A stretch of 18,975 bases of DNA from Flavobacterium sp. (GTDB taxonomy: Bacteria; Bacteroidota; Bacteroidia; Flavobacteriales; Flavobacteriaceae), in contig JALRGZ010000243.1 in assembly GCA_023253295.1 (NCBI GenBank), positions 1 through 18,975 on the forward strand, read 5' to 3'. The notes beneath the pieces were generated by a model. The model saw only the letters and a list, made by a program, of their open reading frames with translations. It did not search any database and was not told where the DNA came from. Made by a program: the position numbers and the translations under genes. This document shows positions 8,395 through 15,461 of the stretch, piece by piece (within the stretch, counting starts at the first letter, position 1; the number at the start of each line of letters is the position of its first letter).

Positions 8395-11300
8395 TTAAAG
8401 AGTAAGATTAAAGCCAAATAAGAAGGTTTTTGGCAATGGTAAATTACGAGTACCTGAATTAACGGTATATACTTCCGGATCGATATGATTTCCGGCAGCA
8501 CTCCAGTACCAAATATTATTCATTTGAAATGTAAATTTAGCCGATGCTATATTTACTTTATTTGTAAATGATTTTGGCAAACTATAACCTAATGAAATAT
8601 TTCTAAGTTTGATATAATCACCATCAACAACATTTACATCCGAATTACGCCATTGACTACTAATAGTTCCAGCATAATTTCTAATACTTTCATTGAAATC
8701 TACATACAAACGTGTATTGTCGTTTTGATTTGAATCTGTATAACGATTAACAATTCCTGCATTAGTTACTGCATCAGAACTCATATCGATTGTTTCTTTT
8801 CGCATAACATTACCTCCTGAGAAAACAAAAAGGAAGTTTAAATCAAATTGACCATAAGAAAAACGCTGAGACAAGGATCCTGTATAAGTAGGGGTTAAAC
8901 TTCCCATATTTACTAAAGCATCTTTATTAGTAATGGTTTTTATCGAACTTGAAATTGGATTTCCATTCGCATCAAATGTCATTGAAGGATTCCCATTTTC
9001 ATCTAGAACATAAGGATACCCATTAACCATTCCTCCATATTTATAAGCATACAAACTATTATATCCTTCATTTTCTAAGAAATAATCAATAGGAGAACTT
9101 ACATATACAGAAGCGTTAGATTGCGCACGTGTAACTTTGTCGACTGTTGTTTTATTAAAACCTAAAACAACATTAGTACTTATACGAAAATCTTCTTTAT
9201 TATACCAATCAGAACCTATTGTAAATTCAACCCCTTTATTGACTAATGCTCCTGCATTGATTCTTCTGGTTAAAGCTCCTACCGTTGGATCTAAATCAGT
9301 AGTTGCTAATAAATCGCTACTATATTTTCGATATACATCAAAACTACCTCTTAATTTATTTTGAAATAAACTATAATCTATTCCTAAGTTAGTACTTTGT
9401 GTTTTTTCCCATCTAAGCATTGGATTAGGCTGAGCCGTAATATTAATGTATTGTAGGGATTGATATAAATTATCATTTTTTCTTGTAGCAGTAATATAAG
9501 GAGTAGTTGATTGATCAATATTTCCGTTAACTCCATAGGTTGCCCTAAGTTTCAGAGCATTCACCCATCCTACTTGACTCATAAAATCTTCATTACTAAT
9601 ATTCCAACCTAAACCAACTGACCACAATGGACGATTTTTATACTTTGGATCCACACCAAACAAGTCGGCTCTATCAACTCGGTAACTTCCTGTAAAATTA
9701 TACTTAGATAAAAAAGTATACCCAAATGTACTAAAGACAGAAAAATAGCGATGCAACACCTCTTGTTGCGTTCTAGATAATGCAGCTAAGGTTCGGTTAT
9801 TTCCATAAATATAACTTGCAACTCCTGTTTGACTCAACGCAAGGCTATTAATCACTGCTGAAGTAAGCGTTACTGGATCATAACCATATCTTAATTGTTC
9901 AACTGTTCTTGGCAGAAAGGTTTCACGCATTTCGAAACCTACCAATGCTTTAACAGCATGTTTTCCTTTACTAAAATCTTGATCAAAATCCAATTGATTT
10001 CTAAAAGTATAGTTACTGGCTTGACTACTTAATTGTTTGTATCGTCCTCCTTTAGAAAAACCATCGACATAAGTGTAGGTATTAGTAGTTGGATTATAAC
10101 CTGTCAAAGCATTAATAGCATAACGCATTTTATAGGAGTCGATAGTGTAGTACTGTTCATTATCATTTCTCCTGGTCTCGTACTGGAATTGTGTACTGTA
10201 ACTTAAGCCTTTCCAAATGTTAGCTTTCAAATTAACAAAAGCTCTCAAACTTAAAGATTTTTGATGTGTAATTCCCTCTTGTAGTTCATCTAAAACATTA
10301 AAAGTAACAGGTTTAAATCCGCTTAATCCATTTATTTTTGCTGCAGCTGAAGGATTAATTACACCTCCAGAAGTAAAACCATCTTGTATACCTACAAATG
10401 GAGCTATGACATGATTACCATTTTCATCGGTAATACGTTCATATCTTTTTTGGATATCATAATTACTATAACTATTATCTGTAACATCTTTAGTAAGATA
10501 GGTTGCGTTTAAACCTAATGTCGCATTTAACCAATTATTTACCTTAAAACTACTCTTACCATAAAGGTTAAAAGACTGGTCTTCGTTGTATTTAATTCGA
10601 TTTAGTGATTTATCATAATTAAACGACATATAGGAATTTTGGGTATTAGTACTACCTGAAAAAGCAACATTGTAACGTTGTCTTAGTTCATTTTGCCAAA
10701 CATTATCTCGATAATCTTTTATGTAATCATTTTTTCTCCATTGAGAAATAGTCGTATTATAATCTGCGTTACTGATATTTCCCTCTTCTAAATCTCTGTT
10801 GAGTTGATATAGCGGACTATAATATTTCATACTACTACTTCCAATATCTCCATAGCTATTGAACATCATAGTAGTATTAGAAAATCTAGCTCTTTCTCTA
10901 TTATAAACTGCTTGTTCAAAATCAATCAGTTCACTTGTTGAAGCATAATTCATATCCCTTAAATTAGGCTTCGTAGAAATAAATAAATCCGAATTTATAG
11001 TAACTTTTAATTTTCCTTTACCTTTTTTAGTCGTTAATACAATAATCCCGTTTGCTGCCCTTGAACCATAAATAGATGCTGCTGCTGCATCTTTAAGCAC
11101 ATTTACACTTTCAATATCATAAGGATTTATATCGTCTAGTGACAATTCTGTTGGTAAACCATCTATTACTAAAAGTGGACTATAGCCAACTTGTAATGAA
11201 GAAAAAGTTCCTATACCTCTTAAAATTGGTGTATCAGATGAAGCACCATAAGGATTTTTTTGAAACATTAAACCTGCAACACGACCTTCTAAAGCACTGG

Positions 11301-12036
11301 ATAAATTAGAATTGATATTTTCATTTAATGTTTTTTCATCTACTGTAGCGATTGCTCCTGTAGAGTGAATTCTGTTAAGAGTTTGAAATCCCGTAACAAC
11401 AACCTCTTTCATTTCATTGACTTTTTCTTCGAGAACTAATGTCAATGGATTACTTCCATTAATGGAAAAAATTTTATCTTCTATTGCTATTCCTGAACAA
11501 TGAATTTTACAATCATCCGGGACATCTTTTATAGTAAATCCACCATCCATATCAGTAATAGCATACAAATTAGTTCCTACAATATGCAGGTTTACTCCGG
11601 GAAAAGGCTCTCCTTTGTTGTTTAATACTTTTCCCTTGATATCAATCAATTTATTTGTTTTTGTCTCCTGCTTATTTAATGCAGTCACTACAATTGTTTG
11701 ATTGGTAATGGAGTACTTAACATTTTGATTATTAAAAACCTGTTTTAGTACTTCATTTAAATTAGCATTTTTAATATTAATGCTTACTGGTCTAGAATCT
11801 TTGAACATTTTCTGAGTATAGAAAACTTCATAATTAGCTTGTTTTGCAACTTCTTTCAAAACGGATTCAAGCGATTCGTTTTTGACATTTATAGAGATTT
11901 TCTGCGCTTGTCCATTATAGCTACAAAGTAGCATGAACAATAAACTAAATCTCAATAAATTAGTAAAAAAAATACTTTTAAGATTTTTTTTACAGTTCCT
12001 TTGGTAATGATTTTTTTGTTGTAAATTAAATTTCAT
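8395..12036 (-). CDS. susC-like: SusC/RagA TonB-dependent transporter with STN domain
   Basis: This 1213-residue outer-membrane transporter takes up substrate with energy from TonB. It has a basic n-region and signal peptide ending near residue 45 (YNGQAQ). An STN signalling domain follows at about 47-118 (NESLESVLKEVAKQ, NANLNEVLKQVF), then a carboxypeptidase-regulatory-like domain at about 132-203 (DIKGKVLNNKGEPFPGVN). A TonB-box-like EVVVTGFQT is at 211-219. The plug carries the SusC signature VLKDAAAASIYGSRAANG at 313-330, and a long barrel continues to the C-terminus. The STN domain is the usual partner of a FecR anti-sigma factor in surface signalling, and one is encoded immediately upstream. 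The protein appears intact, without frameshift. It is larger than typical siderophore receptors, as SusC proteins are. The 135-bp leader has a hairpin and a possible antisense RNA. Confidence 0.95.
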   Translation of the reverse strand: MKFNLQQKNHYQRNCKKNLKSIFFTNLLRFSLLFMLLCSYNGQAQKISINVKNESLESVLKEVAKQANYEVFYTQKMFKDSRPVSINIKNANLNEVLKQVFNNQNVKYSITNQTIVVTALNKQETKTNKLIDIKGKVLNNKGEPFPGVNLHIVGTNLYAITDMDGGFTIKDVPDDCKIHCSGIAIEDKIFSINGSNPLTLVLEEKVNEMKEVVVTGFQTLNRIHSTGAIATVDEKTLNENINSNLSSALEGRVAGLMFQKNPYGASSDTPILRGIGTFSSLQVGYSPLLVIDGLPTELSLDDINPYDIESVNVLKDAAAASIYGSRAANGIIVLTTKKGKGKLKVTINSDLFISTKPNLRDMNYASTSELIDFEQAVYNRERARFSNTTMMFNSYGDIGSSSMKYYSPLYQLNRDLEEGNISNADYNTTISQWRKNDYIKDYRDNVWQNELRQRYNVAFSGSTNTQNSYMSFNYDKSLNRIKYNEDQSFNLYGKSSFKVNNWLNATLGLNATYLTKDVTDNSYSNYDIQKRYERITDENGNHVIAPFVGIQDGFTSGGVINPSAAAKINGLSGFKPVTFNVLDELQEGITHQKSLSLRAFVNLKANIWKGLSYSTQFQYETRRNDNEQYYTIDSYKMRYAINALTGYNPTTNTYTYVDGFSKGGRYKQLSSQASNYTFRNQLDFDQDFSKGKHAVKALVGFEMRETFLPRTVEQLRYGYDPVTLTSAVINSLALSQTGVASYIYGNNRTLAALSRTQQEVLHRYFSVFSTFGYTFLSKYNFTGSYRVDRADLFGVDPKYKNRPLWSVGLGWNISNEDFMSQVGWVNALKLRATYGVNGNIDQSTTPYITATRKNDNLYQSLQYINITAQPNPMLRWEKTQSTNLGIDYSLFQNKLRGSFDVYRKYSSDLLATTDLDPTVGALTRRINAGALVNKGVEFTIGSDWYNKEDFRISTNVVLGFNKTTVDKVTRAQSNASVYVSSPIDYFLENEGYNSLYAYKYGGMVNGYPYVLDENGNPSMTFDANGNPISSSIKTITNKDALVNMGSLTPTYTGSLSQRFSYGQFDLNFLFVFSGGNVMRKETIDMSSDAVTNAGIVNRYTDSNQNDNTRLYVDFNESIRNYAGTISSQWRNSDVNVVDGDYIKLRNISLGYSLPKSFTNKVNIASAKFTFQMNNIWYWSAAGNHIDPEVYTVNSGTRNLPLPKTFLFGFNLTL

Positions 12037-12055
12037 ACATTTACATTCGTTTTTA

Positions 12056-12135
12056 GTTAAACATAGTGATCAACTTATACTGGCTATTAACTTGTCTTAT
12101 GACCAGAAGCATCGCAACTGCTTCTGGTTTTTTTT
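12056..12135 (+). ncRNA. Candidate antisense sRNA to susC leader
   Basis: A plus-strand terminator ends at about 12135, although both flanking genes are on the minus strand, so some plus-strand transcript is likely to end there. Upstream are a TTTG at 12015-12018 and two overlapping near-consensus -7 boxes, TACATTTA (12036-12043) and TACATTCG (12042-12049), each 7 of 8 positions. They predict an RNA of roughly 80 nt complementary to the susC 5' leader. Bacteroides PULs are known to have cis-antisense sRNAs at susC-like genes (DonS). The start position is an estimate and expression is unproven. Confidence 0.35.
12103..12135 (+). terminator. Plus-strand terminator in fecR-susC gap
   Basis: A perfect 8-bp stem, CCAGAAGC (12103-12110) with GCTTCTGG (12120-12127), has a 9-nt loop followed by eight T residues (12128-12135). 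It terminates plus-strand transcription. Read on the minus strand the hairpin has no U tract after it, so it should not stop fecR-susC readthrough but would form a stem near the 5' end of the susC leader. Confidence 0.75.
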
Positions 12136-12146
12136 ATAGTTTTAGT

Positions 12147-12175
12147 CCAATATAACCGGTTAAATTTAAAATCAA
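12147..12175 (-). promoter_or_regulatory. Candidate susC promoter overlapping fecR stop
   Basis: On the minus strand TTG (12173-12175) overlaps the fecR stop codon and is followed after 18 nt by TATATTGG (12147-12154), which matches 7 of 8 positions of TAnnTTTG. Transcription would start near 12140, giving a leader of about 100 nt that begins with the 12103-12127 hairpin. This would allow susCD-protease expression separate from fecR. Confidence 0.4.
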
Positions 12176-13305
12176 GGATAAACAATAATTGTCTTACCTT
12201 CAACCTTAAATTTTATATTACTAAGCTCAAGTACTTTTAGTACTTCAGACAAATTTTTATTCATAAAAGTTCCTCCATTAAAACGAGTATCGGAAACATC
12301 CCCCTTATATTCCACTTTAATCCCATACCATCGTTCTAATTGTTTCATTACTGTTCTTAAATCAGCATTATCAAACTTAAAACGACCATTCTTCCAGGCT
12401 ACTGCTGCCTCTGTATCCACCTCTCTTATTACAATAGAGTTAAAACCATTTGAAACATTAGATTGCTGACCTGGTTTTAAAATTGATTTTTTATCCTTAT
12501 GACTAACAGCTACGCTACCTTCCAGTAAGGTCGTTTTGATGACAGCTTCGTCTTTATAACTATGTACATTAAAATGAGTCCCAAGTACCTCAATAATCTG
12601 ATTACCTGATTTTACTATAAAAGGCATATTCTTGTTTTTGGCTACCTCAAAAAAAGCTTCTCCTTCTAATTCTACGATTCTTTTATCTCCACTAAACTGT
12701 GTTGGATATTTAATAGATGAAACTGTATTTAAATATACTTTGGTACCATCTCCTAAAACAATATTGTATTGTCCTCCTGTTGGAGTTGAAAGTGTATTGT
12801 ATGAATGAACCTTATCATTTGAAGTTTGAGCATTTGGATTAACTATATAGGTAACCTCTCCATTAGCATTAAGTTTTATAGTAACTTCGTCTTCTTCCTG
12901 AGCAATAGAATCCTTTGCCGAAATATCCGACAAAACAATTTGCTTCCCATTAGACAATGTTAAGATTCCTCTCTTTCCTCCAGGTGCAATTTCATCTACC
13001 TCAACTAATTGCTGATTTTGAGAACTTTGCTGTTTTGTTAAATATAACAATCCAACACCCAAAAATAAAATTATTGAAGCCGCAACAGCCACACGTTTCC
13101 AAAGATTAATTACCTTGGTTTCTTTTTGCAACAACAACTTAGATTTTAAATACTCATAGCTTTCCTCTAATTCATATTCACTAAGTTGCAAATTACTATT
13201 AGAAGCTTTGTACAGATACCACGCGTCTATTTTATCCTTATCTTCATTTGATAAAGTCCCTTCTTGGTATTTTTGTAGCAATGCTAAAATTTCAGATTCA
13301 TTCAT
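12172..13305 (-). CDS. FecR-family anti-sigma factor
   Basis: This 377-residue inner-membrane protein holds the ECF sigma factor inactive until the SusC STN domain signals substrate. The N-terminal cytoplasmic part (1-70) is helical and sigma-binding. A single membrane segment lies at about 72-89 (VAVAASIILFLGVGLLYL). The FecR domain (about 170-270) shows TPTGGQYNIVLGDGTKVYLN, then YPTQF, VELEGEAFFEVAKN and PFIVKSGNQIIEVLGTHFNV. The C-terminal DUF4974 domain (about 305-377) has the usual FDNADLRTVMKQLERWYGI. Length and order are normal for the family. It follows the sigma gene after a 186-bp gap and precedes susC by 135 bp, the classical order of a trans-envelope signalling cassette. The substrate sensed is unknown. 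Confidence 0.94.
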   Translation of the reverse strand: MNESEILALLQKYQEGTLSNEDKDKIDAWYLYKASNSNLQLSEYELEESYEYLKSKLLLQKETKVINLWKRVAVAASIILFLGVGLLYLTKQQSSQNQQLVEVDEIAPGGKRGILTLSNGKQIVLSDISAKDSIAQEEDEVTIKLNANGEVTYIVNPNAQTSNDKVHSYNTLSTPTGGQYNIVLGDGTKVYLNTVSSIKYPTQFSGDKRIVELEGEAFFEVAKNKNMPFIVKSGNQIIEVLGTHFNVHSYKDEAVIKTTLLEGSVAVSHKDKKSILKPGQQSNVSNGFNSIVIREVDTEAAVAWKNGRFKFDNADLRTVMKQLERWYGIKVEYKGDVSDTRFNGGTFMNKNLSEVLKVLELSNIKFKVEGKTIIVYP

Positions 13306-13388
13306 AATTACAATACAGAATTTTGTCTTGTTTTTAAGTAAGACAGTTATAAATGACTTTTGTCATAGGGAATGATAAAAAAAAATTA

Positions 13389-13408
13389 TTATTTCGTTAA
13401 CAAAATAA
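13389..13408. promoter_or_regulatory. Near-perfect 20-bp palindrome between sigma and fecR
   Basis: TTATTTCGTTAACAAAATAA has arms matching at 9 of 10 positions around a central GTTAAC. It lies in the 186-bp gap between the sigma and fecR genes, where I see no ORF and no convincing -7 box. A small ATGAC-TTTT-GTCAT hairpin is at 13353-13366. It could be a regulator-binding site. In AT-rich DNA a chance palindrome is also possible. Confidence 0.25.
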
Positions 13409-13491
13409 GAAAAGCACTCATTATCTGTCAACAAAAAACAAATAATAGCCTTAAAAATCACTCAGTAATTAACAAAAAGGAACAATAAAAA

Positions 13492-14061
13492 TCAACAAAG
13501 AAACACACTAAACAATGACTTAAGTTTTTTTCGAAGTATTTTAACCGAATTATAAACTTGCTGTTTTGCTGTTTTATCTGTAATATTTAATTTAAGTGCA
13601 ATTTCATCGTATGAAAGCTCTTCGACTTTCCTTAAAAGAAAAACTTCACGCATTTTTTCTGGAAGCAATGCTATTTCTTTGGCTATAATTGCCTCTAACT
13701 CTTTTTCTCTTAAATTAGAATCAGCTAAAACATAAACGTTTTCAACAAAATTGGCTATTGAATTTGTATAACGCGAAACTACCTTTTCATGAGCGATATG
13801 ATTTAACACTTTGTTTTTTGTTGCTTTATACAAATAAGAAGAGAGTGAACCTGTAATTATTAATTCATAACGTTTATTCCAAATAGTTAAAAAAACATCC
13901 TGAACAACATCATTTGCTTCATCCTGATTACCCAGGATTTTATAAGCATGATTTACTAGGAGTCTGGAATATCTTTCAAAAATTTCTGTAAACGCTAACT
14001 GATCATCTTCCATAAGAAGATTCAATAAAATATGATCAGCATAATTGCTATAAACAGACAT
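13492..14061 (-). CDS. ECF RNA polymerase sigma factor (Bacteroidetes FecI-like)
   Basis: This 189-residue sigma-70 family factor contains region 2 at about 24-90 (FTEIFERYSRLLVNHAYKIL, then DEANDVVQDVFLTIWNKR). Region 4 is at about 130-182 (LPEKMREVFLLRKVEELSYDEIA, TDKTAKQQVYNSVKILRKKL). Region 3 is absent, as in all ECF factors. It should direct RNA polymerase to the SusC locus after release from the FecR protein encoded next. ATG 14061 is the first start. M17 (MEDDQLAF) at 14013 is a possible alternative, but the upstream residues still fit a helical N-terminus. The gene is at the head of the minus-strand locus and diverges from the barrel-Kelch operon across 539 bp. Assignment is secure; its target promoter was not identified. 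Confidence 0.94.
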   Translation of the reverse strand: MSVYSNYADHILLNLLMEDDQLAFTEIFERYSRLLVNHAYKILGNQDEANDVVQDVFLTIWNKRYELIITGSLSSYLYKATKNKVLNHIAHEKVVSRYTNSIANFVENVYVLADSNLREKELEAIIAKEIALLPEKMREVFLLRKVEELSYDEIALKLNITDKTAKQQVYNSVKILRKKLKSLFSVFLC

Positions 14062-14389
14062 GAATTAAAAAAGCTTGAGGATCAAAAGGCAATATTAAAC
14101 ATTTTTTATTAAAAAAACTAAATATGAATCTATTGGAAAACAGAGCTATAATCCAACTTAAATTCATTTGATTAAAAACTAACATTAGTCACCGGATCAT
14201 TAATCTAAATTTTCACTGCTATATTTTTTTAAAAAAACCTATTGAATTGTTTCTAAATAATCAGATTAGAAGTATTCAATGTATTTACAATAAAATAAAC
14301 AATCCTCAACCCTTTGATTGAACTTTTACAAAACTTATTGATTGGTATAAAACCAATACAAACTACACATTACCAAACAACCAACAAAC

Positions 14390-14549
14390 ATAGCCAAGCA
14401 CTGCACACAAAACCCAATAACATATACCAACAAGTATTTTATATCTATAAAAAACATTTTTCAATCTATATAAGCAATTAAGAAACCTGATAAGCATTCA
14501 GCCCTACAAAAAGCCGCTTTGTCTATAAAAAAAGGGCATCTATATATCT
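14390..14549. repeat. Intergenic repeat, copy 2
   Basis: This is the second copy of the 3691-3850 element, in the same orientation, about 80% identical by hand count with no gaps at a constant offset of 10,699. Weaker similarity extends left to 14360, including an ACTACACAT segment that corresponds to the start-codon region of the DUF4270 gene at copy 1. Unlike copy 1, it lies about 330 bp from the leftward gene and ends about 50 bp before the rightward gene. Confidence 0.75.
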
Positions 14550-14567
14550 TCTTTTTTTAAGATATAT
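14542..14567. promoter_or_regulatory. Inverted repeat upstream of barrel-gene promoter
   Basis: Perfect 9-bp arms ATATATCTT (14542-14550) and AAGATATAT (14559-14567) are separated by an 8-nt pyrimidine spacer. The motif ends 8 nt before the -7 box at 14576, so it occupies the -33 region where a regulator could bind. It could also be a weak hairpin. It is not conserved at repeat copy 1. Confidence 0.35.
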
Positions 14568-14575
14568 TATGAATA

Positions 14576-14583
14576 TACTTTTG
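14576..14583 (+). promoter_or_regulatory. Candidate -7 promoter element of the barrel-Kelch-TCS operon
   Basis: TACTTTTG is a perfect TAnnTTTG match 17 nt before the ATG at 14601. No TTG is found at the normal -33 distance, only a T tract, so the promoter may need an activator. The predicted leader is only about 10 nt. Confidence 0.5.
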
Positions 14584-14600
14584 ATTCAATAATACAATAA

Positions 14601-15446
14601 ATGAATTTAAAATATTTCACAACACTGATTTGTATGATTTCAATTCTTAAAACAACTGCCCAAAATGGCTATTCATTAGAATTGAACATAAAAACCATTC
14701 CAACAGAACTAATAACCAAAAACGAAACAGCAATAGATTTCTCTTTTTACAAAAAAACAGGCACAAAAAACACATTAACAAATAGCATTAATTATAAAAA
14801 CTCAGGATTAAAATACGGTTTGGATAATTATTATTCTTTAAACAATACAAACAGTCTCAATCGCTTAGAAAACAACTTAGAATACGCTCATCTGTTCAAT
14901 AAAAAAATCGGATTGAACATAGAGTTTACAACAGTTGCTGCTTTTGAAAACAATCTTGGGATTTCGGATGTTACGATATTCGGTGGTGGTGAAATACAAT
15001 ATTTCTACAACAAAAACAGTATCCGACTGGGCGCCAAAAGAATGAGTGCATTTGGAAAAACAGAAGTACTACCTACTATCGCTTTTAAAAGTATAGTAAA
15101 CGCCAACACAGCAATCGAAATTGGATTTCCTAACTCTAGCCTTCAATATTCCAATAACGAACGAAACACTTTTAGCCTGACAAATACTTTTGATGGTGAG
15201 TTTTATAATCTTGACCAAATGAGAACAATCAATTCAACTCTTAATGCCAGTAAAATGAGTTTCTCTCAAATAACTACAGCATTAAAATACGAAAGGAACA
15301 TAGATTATAATTGGTTTATGAGTTTTCAAGGAGGTTACCAATCCAATAAAAAATACACTTTAACAAATAATCGAGGAACAACTCAATTTAATTTCAACGC
15401 TAATGATGGATACCTCTTCAACATTGGCATAAAATACAAACAATAA
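14601..15446 (+). CDS. Putative outer-membrane beta-barrel protein
   Basis: The protein has 281 residues. Residues 1-21 (MNLKYFTTLICMISILKTTAQ) form a Sec signal peptide. The mature part has many short alternating strands ending in aromatic residues (for example IDFSFYKK, LKYGLDNYYSL, GEIQYFYNKNSIRLGAKRMS) and closes with YLFNIGIKYKQ, which fits a small beta barrel. The FPNSSLQYSNNERNTFSL and FDGEFYNLD segments resemble DUF6268-type Bacteroidetes proteins, but I am not certain of the family. It is the first gene of a tight plus-strand unit and is followed after 15 bp by the Kelch lipoprotein gene. A pore or anchor for that lipoprotein is a possible role, inferred from position only. Confidence 0.6.
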   Translation: MNLKYFTTLICMISILKTTAQNGYSLELNIKTIPTELITKNETAIDFSFYKKTGTKNTLTNSINYKNSGLKYGLDNYYSLNNTNSLNRLENNLEYAHLFNKKIGLNIEFTTVAAFENNLGISDVTIFGGGEIQYFYNKNSIRLGAKRMSAFGKTEVLPTIAFKSIVNANTAIEIGFPNSSLQYSNNERNTFSLTNTFDGEFYNLDQMRTINSTLNASKMSFSQITTALKYERNIDYNWFMSFQGGYQSNKKYTLTNNRGTTQFNFNANDGYLFNIGIKYKQ

Positions 15447-15461
15447 CAAATAAACTAAATT

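Larger units (their letters stand above)
14062..14600. other. Divergent gene-free region with repeat and promoters
   Basis: These 539 bp lie between the sigma gene (leftward) and the barrel gene (rightward). No ORF of plausible length was seen. From 14062 to about 14340 it is plain AT-rich DNA without a recognisable signal. A 6-bp hairpin, ATTGGT-ATAAA-ACCAAT, is at 14341-14357. Copy 2 of the intergenic repeat fills 14390-14549, with a leftward -7 box CAAACATA (minus-strand TATGTTTG) at 14385-14392. A 9-bp inverted repeat and a rightward -7 box follow. Downstream of the leftward -7 box there is an 11-codon reading frame starting ATGTGTAG (14370 leftward). Confidence 0.6.

Noticed and set aside
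8391..8501. Longer SusD reading frame starting at 8501
   Set aside because: The added 37 residues overlap the end of susC and would bury the clear lipoprotein signal peptide that begins at 8390.
14341..14357. Hairpin ATTGGT-ATAAA-ACCAAT as a terminator
   Set aside because: The stem is only 6 bp and neither strand has a T tract after it.
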